Positions 1 through 7,738 of a DNA stretch of 64,000 nt are shown here, in pieces (position 1 is the first letter of the stretch; every line of letters begins with the position of its first letter). The notes beneath the pieces were generated by a model that had not been told where the DNA came from, did no database searches, and saw nothing but the letters and a program-made list of their open reading frames with translations. This DNA comes from Lichenicola sp050954785 (GTDB lineage: Bacteria > Pseudomonadota > Alphaproteobacteria > Acetobacterales > Acetobacteraceae). The stretch is taken from contig JBPBQO010000128.1 of assembly GCA_050954785.1 (NCBI GenBank), positions 1 through 64,000 on the forward strand. The letters are read 5' to 3'. Made by a program: the position numbers and the translations under genes.

Positions 1-932
1 ACCGGCATGCCGGCGCCAAAATCGAAGGCGCGGCAGGGGTTCTCCTGACGCAACCGGCGGACCGCGCGTCCCTTCTCGACACGCTGCATGGATTTGCTGC
101 CTCCGGCATCGACCTGGTGGTGGTGAATGGCGGCGACGGCACGTTGCGCGACGTGATGAGTGCCCTGCCGACCGCATATCCCGACATGCTGCCGGAACTG
201 GCCATCCTGCGGGCCGGCAATACCAATCTCGCCGCACGCATGTTGGAGATCAATGGAAGCGGTCCGCAGGCGCTGGACCGGCTGATCGCCGCGGTGCGAA
301 CCGGCCGCGTGCGACGTCAGGCCTGCGCTTTCCTGGAAGTCGCCTGGATCGGCCAGCCGTCGCGGCCGCGGTTGCGCGGGTTTTTCCTGGGTGCCGCCGC
401 CTTCGCCGACGCAAAGCGGCTGGCGGACGAGCAGATCCACCGGCGTGGCGTGCATCAGGGTGCGGCCGTCGGACTGACACTGGCGACGACGATTTTGCAT
501 GTGCTGACCGGCCGCGGGCCCGTGCATCGGGGCACGCCGATATCGACCGCGATCGACGATAGTCCGGCGCGCGACGGGCATCGGTTCCTGCTGCTGGTCA
601 CCACGCTCGACAGGCTGATGCTCGGGCTCTGGCCGTTCTGGGGCGCTGGCTCCGGCCACATCAACTGGCTGGAAATCGATGCGCCGCCGCGTTTCCTTCC
701 GCTGGCATTGCCGGCAATCGTCGTGCGCCGGCTGCGCGACTGGATGCCGGGCCCGATCTCGCGCATCGTATCCCGCATCGCATCGCGCTGGGGCTACCGC
801 TCCGGACGGGCGGCGCGGCTGGCCGTCAGGCTGGAGCGGCCTTTCGTGCTGGATGGCGAATTCTTCGAGCCTGGGCCCGACGGGGTGCTGCTGACGTCGC
901 CCGGACACGTAACGATCGTCATTCCCGAATGA
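1..932 (+). CDS. Lipid kinase, diacylglycerol kinase catalytic family (5' end outside window)
   Basis: The open frame enters from the left edge (first full codon at base 3), so the N-terminus is missing. About 38 codons in, it shows the nucleotide-binding motif NGGDGT of the DAGK/YegS/BmrU lipid kinases, followed by LAILRAGNTNLAAR, the position where the family has its PxGTxNDxA-like segment; here the T-N is kept but the rest is divergent. The family phosphorylates a lipid hydroxyl with ATP at the inner membrane face. The stop overlaps the ATG of the next gene (ATGA), so the two are probably co-translated. Convergent neighbours are serine palmitoyltransferase and a special acyl carrier protein. 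Caulobacter has a kinase of this family (CpgB) in its sphingolipid locus that phosphorylates ceramide, so a ceramide or sphingoid substrate is a reasonable inference here, not shown. Confidence 0.8.
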   Translation, partial: RHAGAKIEGAAGVLLTQPADRASLLDTLHGFAASGIDLVVVNGGDGTLRDVMSALPTAYPDMLPELAILRAGNTNLAARMLEINGSGPQALDRLIAAVRTGRVRRQACAFLEVAWIGQPSRPRLRGFFLGAAAFADAKRLADEQIHRRGVHQGAAVGLTLATTILHVLTGRGPVHRGTPISTAIDDSPARDGHRFLLLVTTLDRLMLGLWPFWGAGSGHINWLEIDAPPRFLPLALPAIVVRRLRDWMPGPISRIVSRIASRWGYRSGRAARLAVRLERPFVLDGEFFEPGPDGVLLTSPGHVTIVIPE

Positions 933-1867
933 CCGGTACGTTGACGTCGATCCTGTCGGTCGAGCTCGACCGACCCGCACCGGCGGCGGTGCAGACCCTG
1001 GTCGACGAGATCAGGCGAACCTCCGGTCCGATCGCCGCGATCCTGTTCTACGGCTCGTGCCGTCGGACCGACGATCCGTCCGGACTGTTCGACCTGTATG
1101 TGCTGCATGACGGCCATCGGCGCTTCCACCGCAGGGCCGTCCCGGCGATCCTGAACCGGCTGCTTCCGCCCAACATCGTCCTGGTGCGGACCGTCTCGGG
1201 CCAACATGACGTCCGCGCCAAGGTAGCGATTTTGTCGCGCCGGCAGTTCGCGCGTCGGATGCGTCCGGCGTCGATCGATACGACGCTGTGGGCCCGCTTC
1301 TGCCAACCGGTGTCGCTGGTCCATGTCGCGGACGCACCGACCCGGCTTTGGGTGGAAGCGACCCTGGCCGACGCGGCCCGGACCGCCGCCGCCTGGGCAG
1401 TCCGGTTCGGGCCGGATCGTGGTACGCCGGCGGAATTCTGGCAGGCACTGTTCGCGCGCACCTACGGCGCCGAGTTGCGTCCGGAGCGCAGCAACCGGGG
1501 CGGGCTGATTTACGAGACGAATGCAGGCTGGTTCGACCGCGTCCTGATCCACGCACTGGGCGATCTCGGGCTAAACGCCTTACGCGATAGCGACGGAACC
1601 CTGTGTCCGGGGATGAAACGGCCGCATGGGCTGGATCTCGACTGGGCTTTCCGGCGCGTCCTCGGCCGTTCGCTCAACCTGCTGCGCCTGATCAAGGCGG
1701 CCTTCACCTTCGAAAACGGTGCCGACTACATCGTCTGGAAAATCGGCCGCCATACCGGACTGACGCTCGACCTCAGTCCCTGGCAGCGCCGCCATCCGCT
1801 CCTGGCGGCGCCACGGCTCCTGTGGCGGATGCGACGACGAACCGGTTCAGTCGGCGGCAGCATATAG
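929..1867 (+). CDS. Nucleotidyltransferase-fold protein, possibly Tam41-like (CDP-lipid forming)
   Basis: 312 residues, soluble, no signal peptide. Around residues 38-56 it has YGSCRRTDDPSGLFDLYVLHD, i.e. the G-S...D-L-x-V pattern of the polymerase-beta nucleotidyltransferase fold. The layout (YGS then D-L-Y, then a 'K-V-A-I-L-S' stretch and a downstream W-A-R-F-C-Q-P-V segment) recalls Tam41-type phosphatidate cytidylyltransferases, but the resemblance is weak and was judged by eye. The start ATG overlaps the lipid kinase stop by 4 bp, which suggests the two act in sequence: kinase makes a lipid phosphate, this protein activates it or attaches a nucleotide. The 3' end overlaps the convergent serine palmitoyltransferase by 21 bp. 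Alternative: an unrelated nucleotidyltransferase acting on a head-group sugar or alcohol. Confidence 0.55.
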   Translation: MTGTLTSILSVELDRPAPAAVQTLVDEIRRTSGPIAAILFYGSCRRTDDPSGLFDLYVLHDGHRRFHRRAVPAILNRLLPPNIVLVRTVSGQHDVRAKVAILSRRQFARRMRPASIDTTLWARFCQPVSLVHVADAPTRLWVEATLADAARTAAAWAVRFGPDRGTPAEFWQALFARTYGAELRPERSNRGGLIYETNAGWFDRVLIHALGDLGLNALRDSDGTLCPGMKRPHGLDLDWAFRRVLGRSLNLLRLIKAAFTFENGADYIVWKIGRHTGLTLDLSPWQRRHPLLAAPRLLWRMRRRTGSVGGSI

Positions 1868-3103
1868 CTGGCTGGTGACGCCTGGTATCACACCCAATTC
1901 CTGGCCGATCGCGGTCATCGCGTCGATCGCCCGGTTGATCTGCTCGGTGCTGTGTGCGGTGCTGACGCTGGTGCGAAGCAAGGACTGGCTCGCCGGAGTC
2001 GCCGGCGGCAGGGCCAGATTCACATAGATCCCCTGCTCGAGCAGCATGTTCCAGAAGCGGACGGCGATCTCCGGATTGGCCAGCCGGATCGACACGATCG
2101 GGCTGACCGTCGGACCGAGTGCGAAGCCCGCCGACGCCAGGCCGTGATGCAGATGTTCCGCATTCCGGCCGAGGCGGTCGCGCAGGCCCGGCTGCTCCTC
2201 GATGATTTCCAGCGCGCGCGAGACGCCGGCGACGACCGAGGGTGGCAGCGACGCGCTGAACATGTAGGAGCGGGAGGCGAGGCGCAGCAACTCGAAATCC
2301 GGCACGTCGGACGCGCAGAAGCCCCCGATGCCACCCAGGCTCTTGCTGAAGGTGCCGACAATGAACTCGACATCGTCCTCGACGCCGGCGACCTCGATCA
2401 GACCGCGTCCATGCTTGCCGAGCACGCCGAGCGAATGAGCCTCGTCGACCAGGAGGTAGGCGCCCATTTCCTTTTTGACGGCGACCAGTTCACGCAGCGG
2501 TGCGACGTCGCCCAGCATGCTGTAGATGCCTTCGACCACGATCAGGTTCTGGCTCGGTGCGCCCAGGCTGGAAACGCCCGGGTGCGGTTCCTGCCGATCC
2601 TTCAGCAGCTTCAGGCGGCGATAGAGATCCTCGGGATCGTTGTGGCGGAAGCGCGTAACCTGGGCTCCGCTGAGGCGGGCGCCATCGTAGATGCTGGCAT
2701 GGCTGTCGGCATCGAGCAGCAGGTTGTCGTCGCGATTGACCAGGGCCGACAGGATGCCGAGGTTCGCCTGATATCCTGTGGTGAACAGCATGGCATGCTG
2801 GCGACCAAGAAAACCGGCGATCTGTGCTTCGAGGGCGGCATGTCCCCCGTAGGTGCCATTCGCAATCCGTGAACCGGTGGTGCCGGTCCCTTCGGCTGCC
2901 AACGCCAGGGCGGAACGCTCTATACAGCTCGGATCGAACGTCAGACCCAGATAGTTGTTTGTTCCCAACAGCATGACGGAGCGGCCGTCGATCCGGGCCT
3001 CGGTCGGCGACAGGATTTCGTCGAATGCCACGGTGAACGGATTGCGACCGCCATCACGCAGACGCGTATAGGCCAGTTTCAGGCCGGCGTGTTTTCCCAG
3101 CAT
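1847..3103 (-). CDS. spt: Serine palmitoyltransferase (alpha-oxoamine synthase family)
   Basis: PLP enzyme condensing L-serine with an acyl thioester to 3-ketosphinganine, the first step of sphingolipid synthesis. Visible motifs: NNYLGLT near the N-terminus, TGSRIANGTYGGH, VDEAHSLGVLG (Asp for the PLP ring nitrogen), and GTFSKSLGGIGG with the Schiff-base lysine at about residue 253. Length (about 418 aa) fits the soluble bacterial enzymes. An upstream in-frame ATG exists at 3133, but it would overlap the acyl carrier protein. The ATG at 3103 starts 1 nt after that gene's stop, so I prefer it. The directly coupled acyl carrier protein separates this from the related biotin enzyme BioF (KAPA synthase) and glycine C-acetyltransferase. 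It converges on the lipid kinase/nucleotidyltransferase pair. Confidence 0.85.
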   Translation of the reverse strand: MLGKHAGLKLAYTRLRDGGRNPFTVAFDEILSPTEARIDGRSVMLLGTNNYLGLTFDPSCIERSALALAAEGTGTTGSRIANGTYGGHAALEAQIAGFLGRQHAMLFTTGYQANLGILSALVNRDDNLLLDADSHASIYDGARLSGAQVTRFRHNDPEDLYRRLKLLKDRQEPHPGVSSLGAPSQNLIVVEGIYSMLGDVAPLRELVAVKKEMGAYLLVDEAHSLGVLGKHGRGLIEVAGVEDDVEFIVGTFSKSLGGIGGFCASDVPDFELLRLASRSYMFSASLPPSVVAGVSRALEIIEEQPGLRDRLGRNAEHLHHGLASAGFALGPTVSPIVSIRLANPEIAVRFWNMLLEQGIYVNLALPPATPASQSLLRTSVSTAHSTEQINRAIDAMTAIGQELGVIPGVTSQLYAAAD

Positions 3104-3104
3104 G

Positions 3105-3383
3105 CTATTCGAGCCCTGAAGGGGAGTGTGCAATCGGCTGCGTCTCCAGCAACTTCGCCAGGTCGCCGACGGTTTCTACGCCGGACAGCCGGTCGATCGA
3201 GATAATTGTGTCAAACCGTGTCTCCAACTCCATGACGAAATCCATCACGGCCAAGGAGTCAAGTTTCAGATCGCGCGTAATGCTCGTCTCCGCGGTGATC
3301 TTTTCGGCATAGGTCGGGGGCAGTACGTTCATCGACCTCAGGATGTCCGAGATCTGTTCGATAATGCCACTATCACCGGACAC
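3105..3383 (-). CDS. Acyl carrier protein dedicated to sphingolipid synthesis
   Basis: Small acidic four-helix carrier with the phosphopantetheine attachment motif LKLDSLAVMDF (Ser about residue 44). It is expected to deliver the acyl group to the serine palmitoyltransferase encoded 1 nt downstream, as the dedicated AcpR does in Caulobacter-type loci. Start choice: the frame stays open to 3470, but a GTG at 3383 is preceded by a strong GGGGGGA Shine-Dalgarno 6 nt away and gives a normal 92-residue carrier, whereas the longer version adds an unlikely Cys/His/Trp-rich head. The 135 bp upstream of this start (3384-3518) contain no gene and are the likely promoter of the carrier-transferase pair. 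Confidence 0.85.
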   Translation of the reverse strand: MSGDSGIIEQISDILRSMNVLPPTYAEKITAETSITRDLKLDSLAVMDFVMELETRFDTIISIDRLSGVETVGDLAKLLETQPIAHSPSGLE

Positions 3384-3518
3384 GCATGTTCCCCCCGCGG
3401 TTCGTCTGGTTACGCCGCATGTCCAGTTTACGTCGTTGTAATGGAAGAAGACAATAACAGGCCTGCACAACGACGTTGGTATCGTCTGCCGCTCAGCATC
3501 ATGCAGATCGCGTGCCGC

Positions 3519-4490
3519 TTAATGTCGTGCTGGATCGCGTGGCGCAAGCAGAACGATACCGTCCGGGCCGGACTGGATCGGCGCATAGAAGTGCCCGACA
3601 ATATCGATCAATGAATTGTGGCCGAATTTCCGGATCGCATCCTCGTGTATGAACGATCCAGACTTATACTCGAAAGTTCCGAACTCATGGCGTTCTGCCA
3701 ATGACTGGAACATTGCAGTGGGTCCGCCGGATCCCGTCTTGTGCGGCTGCGCCACAGGAATACGGCGGTGATCCCCATCGGCAGCAATGGTGCCAGCCTG
3801 CCCAGCGCCTTGGTGAAGCGCTGGAACCGGAAAATGCGATGGTGCCTCAGGACGTCGTCGAGGCAGCCTGTCCATCCGCCAGCCAGGTCAGCAGCAACCC
3901 AGCATTGAGGCCGACCACCGCCATCGCCATCCAGGTCCTCGCCGAGCGCGGATGGAACCAAGCCAGCTACAGGGTCGCCGCGAGCGGAATTCCCATCAGG
4001 CTATGCTTGACGAAGCCGCCTGCCAGCACCAGCAAGGCTGCCATGACGATATCGCGTGCCGGGAGAATGCCAGCCTTATGGCCACGAAGCAGCGTCGCCA
4101 GACCGCCCAGCATCAGCGCATGGGCCATGCCGAGGCGCCTTATGCACAGGCCGAGCAGTCCGGCCGATGCTAGCAACGACAGCGGCCGACGATGCGCCCG
4201 GCCACGATCGCGTCGCCGACGACGAGGCGGCCGAAAGTACCGACCGGATAGAAGGACAACGGCGGATAGTTGTTGAAGACCAGGCTGTCAGTGCGCGGGT
4301 AAAGCGGTCCTGCCTGCATGTGCACGGCACGGCTATCGAAATACGCGTTCCATCCCTCGTTGTACTTGAGCGGAATGTGCAGCGGGATAGTCAGGATCGG
4401 CCCGAGCAGCAGATATGCGGCCAGCACGACACCCGCAAGCAGCAGTATGTAAACGGTGCTGCGATGCGTTTCATCGATGCCCGGTCCTCA
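3519..4490 (-). pseudogene. Decayed membrane glycosyltransferase (GT39/PMT-like), several frameshifts
   Basis: Three minus-strand fragments in different frames together resemble one membrane glycosyltransferase. The first (about 4490-4170) has a hydrophobic helix followed by PLKYNEGWNAYFDSRAVH and NNYPPLSFYPVG, the usual first periplasmic loop of GT39-like enzymes (acidic residue plus Y-P-P-L). It runs into a stop after VGRCRC. The next frame (4176-3967) continues with hydrophobic helices (LLASAGLLGLCIRRLGMAHA and following), and the remainder (3961-3519) is broken again. No in-frame ATG opens the first fragment and no frame is intact. The fragment abuts the end of the TagF-like gene, so it was probably once part of this operon. 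I cannot exclude assembly errors, but several independent breaks argue for real decay. Confidence 0.65.
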
Positions 4491-5625
4491 TGAATGCCAG
4501 AATCGCATCGGCCGCCCGTTCTCCGGCTGGTTGCCCGGATATCGAGAAAGTGTCCAGGACCGCCTGTCGCTGACGCGCGGCAAATGCATCCGGAAACGTC
4601 GTGGCGCGGTCGAGTGCCAACGGCAGGTCACCAATCGTCTCGATGACGTCTCCCAGCGCCCAGTGGCGGTAGTCCGCGATATCATGCCAGTCGGGCTTGT
4701 GGGTGTTGAAGAAGATGGCCGGCCGCGGCCGCTGGATCCATTCATAGATCTGGCTCGATACGTCGCCGAGATAGATATCGGCCGACCGGACATAGCTCAT
4801 GTCGATCGAGCGGCGACTGCCCTTGTCCACCCGTATCATCGGGTGATGCAGGAAACGCTTCGGCACGCCTGGGCGGTATCGCACCGTCCGGTGAATGAGC
4901 GATGTATGCAGCAGCCGTCTGAACAGCATGACATGCGGGGCAAAAATCAGGTTGAAGCGATCCTGCGACGCGAACCATTCGAGAACTTGAGCCCCGAGCG
5001 GATACCAGGAGGACAGTAGCGGGTTGAAGTGCGGGTTGTACAGGACCGTCGGCTTGTCGTTATCGAAAAAACGCTCTTCCGGATCGTGTTCAAGATGATC
5101 GAATTTCGGATAACCCACGATGGCATGGCGATCCTCGGCAATCAGTCCGAGCGCCAACATCCGGTCACGGACCTTGCCGCCGGAAAGAAGCACCAGGTCC
5201 ATGTGCCGCGTCGCCGGCTGGAAACCGGCCGCCCCATCACCTGCGCCATGCGGGAGATAGATCAGCTTCAACGAACCCAGGCCGAAACGGGTCTTCAGCA
5301 ACGTGGACGTTGTTTCCGGAACAACGAGCGCGTCGAGCCCGGCGAATACGTCCAGATTTTCCCGCAGGATCGCAATTCGCCTGAACGGAACGACGTGACG
5401 CAGGACACGGTTCGCCGCACGGCTTATGGGACCTATATCCAGCATCGTGATATGCACCGTGGAGTCCGGCGGTAAAAGCGCCATCGCCACGGCACGTTGC
5501 TCGTCGGTGGATGTCAGTATCACGACATCCACGCCACGCTCGGCAAGCGCCGCCGCGACGGAGATCGTGTGCGGCACCTGATGGCCGGCATCGTGGTTGT
5601 AGAGAAAACCGATTTTCATCGGCAC
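4471..5625 (-). CDS. TagF-like CDP-glycerol glycerophosphotransferase family protein
   Basis: 384 residues, no membrane segments. The C-terminal half carries the family signature YLGDVSSQIYEWI (the D-x-S-S-x-x-x-E pattern of CDP-glycerol glycerophosphotransferases), with upstream VLYNPHFNP and FAPHVML segments that match the GT-B-like core. The N-terminus, MKIGFLYNHDAGHQVPH, looks like the first beta strand of a GT-B fold. Family members transfer glycerol-phosphate (or ribitol-phosphate) from a CDP carrier to a lipid or glycan acceptor. Start may be GTG 5625 or ATG 5619. It lies 25 bp after the GINT1-N-like gene and before the decayed glycosyltransferase on the same strand. In a sphingolipid locus, addition of phosphoglycerol to a lipid head group is a natural hypothesis, but the acceptor is unknown. 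Confidence 0.7.
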   Translation of the reverse strand: MPMKIGFLYNHDAGHQVPHTISVAAALAERGVDVVILTSTDEQRAVAMALLPPDSTVHITMLDIGPISRAANRVLRHVVPFRRIAILRENLDVFAGLDALVVPETTSTLLKTRFGLGSLKLIYLPHGAGDGAAGFQPATRHMDLVLLSGGKVRDRMLALGLIAEDRHAIVGYPKFDHLEHDPEERFFDNDKPTVLYNPHFNPLLSSWYPLGAQVLEWFASQDRFNLIFAPHVMLFRRLLHTSLIHRTVRYRPGVPKRFLHHPMIRVDKGSRRSIDMSYVRSADIYLGDVSSQIYEWIQRPRPAIFFNTHKPDWHDIADYRHWALGDVIETIGDLPLALDRATTFPDAFAARQRQAVLDTFSISGQPAGERAADAILAFMRTGHR

Positions 5626-5650
5626 GATCGAGTGTGAGCCACGTAGTGTG

Positions 5651-6562
5651 TCACCGGTGTGCGGCGGCGTCTTTCCGCCAGGTCTGCACGATGCCGCGAA
5701 GTCGCATCGTCTTTCCGTGCAGGGATGCGTCCATCCGTTTCACGTCGATCAGCGTGACCGGGCCGGCGCTCGCAAGCGTATGGAAGCCGTCGGTAAATGG
5801 TGCCATCCAGCCGGCCGCGCTTACCCCGGCATGATCGGCCGCGATGAAGCTCGTTTCGTCGAGATGCGTGATCGACAGTTCGCGGATCGCAGCACCATAG
5901 GTCGACCGGCAATCCTGGACCGGCAGGATGATCACGCCGTCCTGCAGCCTCGGCGTGCCACCAGGACGGGCACTCCCTAGATCGATACGGACCGGATTGA
6001 GCGGATGCAGGTGCCATGGTCCGGTCGGATGGTCGGCCCAGGCCACATGGAGATGACCACGCCTGCCGATCTTGCTGTGGGAGGGCGAATAGAACAGCCA
6101 CCATTTGCCCTCATGGAACAACGGCGTGGCATCGATCGCCGGCCCATCGAGTGGAATATCGCAAACCGGCTCCCATTCCGACGGGAACGTGCCGGCTCGA
6201 TAGAGCGTCAGCGTGCCCGACTTGTAGGCCTCGGGAAGCATCCAGGTTTCGCCGCTTGCTTCGAAAACCACCGGATAGGAAAGATGCCAGGGTTTCTTCA
6301 GGACCGTGCGGCAGTCGAGCAGGTTGAGGTCGCGATCGTACATCAGCACGTCGATGTGACCGACCCGGGTCCGGTAGTCGAACGCCTCGGCAAACACATA
6401 CAGACATCCGTCGCGCCACAGCCCGAACGGGTCGGCCCGGAAGGTGCCGGGAGGCATATCCGGAAGCCAGACGATCGCGCCGGGGTCGACGCCATCGCGA
6501 ACGATCGTTTCGGCCGACTGCTTCACGATGGCGCAGCGCCAGATATCCATCGGGCGCAGCAT
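5651..6562 (-). CDS. GINT1 N-terminal-domain-like (GH43-type five-bladed propeller) protein
   Basis: 303 residues, predicted soluble. Repeating 'W-x-DG-x-x-Y-x-F-x-E' blades are visible: TFRADPFGLWRDGCLYVFAE, then GETWMLPEAYKSG, GKWWLFYSPSHS and TYGAAIRELSITHLDE. The pattern RADPF...YVFAE matches the domain found at the N-terminus of plant glucosamine inositolphosphorylceramide transferase 1 and in many bacterial surface-polysaccharide loci, a relative of GH43/GH32 propellers. The catalytic glycosyltransferase half of the plant enzyme is absent here, so this protein may bind or trim a sugar head group rather than transfer it. It sits 36 bp downstream of the desaturase and 25 bp upstream of the TagF-like gene on the same strand. 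The ATG at 6562 lacks a clear Shine-Dalgarno; ATG 6550 is an alternative. Confidence 0.6.
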   Translation of the reverse strand: MLRPMDIWRCAIVKQSAETIVRDGVDPGAIVWLPDMPPGTFRADPFGLWRDGCLYVFAEAFDYRTRVGHIDVLMYDRDLNLLDCRTVLKKPWHLSYPVVFEASGETWMLPEAYKSGTLTLYRAGTFPSEWEPVCDIPLDGPAIDATPLFHEGKWWLFYSPSHSKIGRRGHLHVAWADHPTGPWHLHPLNPVRIDLGSARPGGTPRLQDGVIILPVQDCRSTYGAAIRELSITHLDETSFIAADHAGVSAAGWMAPFTDGFHTLASAGPVTLIDVKRMDASLHGKTMRLRGIVQTWRKDAAAHR

Positions 6563-6598
6563 GTGCCGGAGTTTCCTAGTTTATTTCAGCCTCGATGG

Positions 6599-7642
6599 TC
6601 AGGACGGAAACGGGACCATCCGGTGCAGGTCGGCATCCCAGAGCGCATAGCTCGGCGCCCTGAAGGCATCTCTCAGCGTCAGCACCGTCGCAATGTCGGT
6701 AACCGGCGAACAATTATCGTGGCAGTCCTGCAGATGATAGTTAGGAATACCGGGACGGAGGTGGTGGATGTGGTGCAGGCCTATGTTCGCACTGAACCAT
6801 TGCAGCACACGTGGCAGCTTCAGGTGCGACGCACCATGCAGTGCAGCTTGGTTATAGTTCCAGCCGGCAGTGTCCGACCATTGCGATTCCTCGAACCGGT
6901 GCTGCACCGAAAACAACCAGATCCCGATGATGGCCGCGAGTGCCAGGGCGGGCACATGTACCAACATGACGGTCTTGAAACCGAAGACGAACGAAAGTCC
7001 AGCAAACACGGCGACGAGGGACAGGTTCAGCATCAGGACGCTGATACGCTCGCGCCGGCATGATGCGGGCGTGTCGAACGGCAGCCGGTACAGCACGATG
7101 AAAATCACCGGCGGCAGGATGAGGTGAACCAGTGCCGGATGATGGGTGAAACGATAGATGCGTTTCTGGACCCGGCTCAATGCCTCATATTCGGTAACCG
7201 TCAGGCAGTCGGAAAAGAAGTCGGCGGGGATGCCCCGGCCATCCAGATTGTTCCAGCTTCCATGATGACGCGCATGCAGCCGGCGCCAGTATGCGAACGG
7301 GGTCAGGGTGACTAGGCTGCAGGCGGAACCGACGACGGCGTTGAGGCGGCGTGACCGGAACATCGAGTTGTGGCCGCAATCATGCTGGAACATGAAGATG
7401 CGGACGATCAGGCCGCTGGTCGGTATGGCGAGCAGCAGGGTCAACAGGACGGAAACCCGCTGCACGGCATACATGACGGCAAGAAGTGCCACATATAATC
7501 CGAATGTAGTGAGCGTCTGCCAAGCCGCCTTTCCGACGGCAGGATCCTGATAGGCCTTGAGCCCTGCCAGTTGAAGTTTGGTGGGAGCCGACAGCACTTG
7601 TGCTTCGAGTACGGACAATCCGGTTCCAGCCTCTTTAGTCAA
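6599..7642 (-). CDS. Membrane fatty acid desaturase (three histidine boxes)
   Basis: 347 residues with four or more membrane segments and the three histidine clusters of di-iron desaturases: HDCGH (87-91), HARHH (123-127) and HHIHH (290-294). These enzymes introduce a double bond into acyl chains in the inner membrane using O2 and reduced electron carriers. The spacing resembles delta-12/omega-type acyl-lipid desaturases. Start: no ATG is usable upstream of the first His box, but a TTG at 7642 has AGAGGG six bases upstream, so a TTG start is likely. It heads a minus-strand series with the GINT1-N-like and TagF-like genes, so the substrate could be a chain of the same lipid. The 96 bp to the nrdA stop (7643-7738) contain its promoter. 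Confidence 0.85.
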   Translation of the reverse strand: MTKEAGTGLSVLEAQVLSAPTKLQLAGLKAYQDPAVGKAAWQTLTTFGLYVALLAVMYAVQRVSVLLTLLLAIPTSGLIVRIFMFQHDCGHNSMFRSRRLNAVVGSACSLVTLTPFAYWRRLHARHHGSWNNLDGRGIPADFFSDCLTVTEYEALSRVQKRIYRFTHHPALVHLILPPVIFIVLYRLPFDTPASCRRERISVLMLNLSLVAVFAGLSFVFGFKTVMLVHVPALALAAIIGIWLFSVQHRFEESQWSDTAGWNYNQAALHGASHLKLPRVLQWFSANIGLHHIHHLRPGIPNYHLQDCHDNCSPVTDIATVLTLRDAFRAPSYALWDADLHRMVPFPS

Positions 7643-7738
7643 TTCCGGCCCTCTGGCGACCGAAGAAGACCGCTACATATCAGGAGCGCGAACAACGTGC
7701 ACGGCTTTCATGATGAAAGCCCGCGTCTCAGGCTTGCA

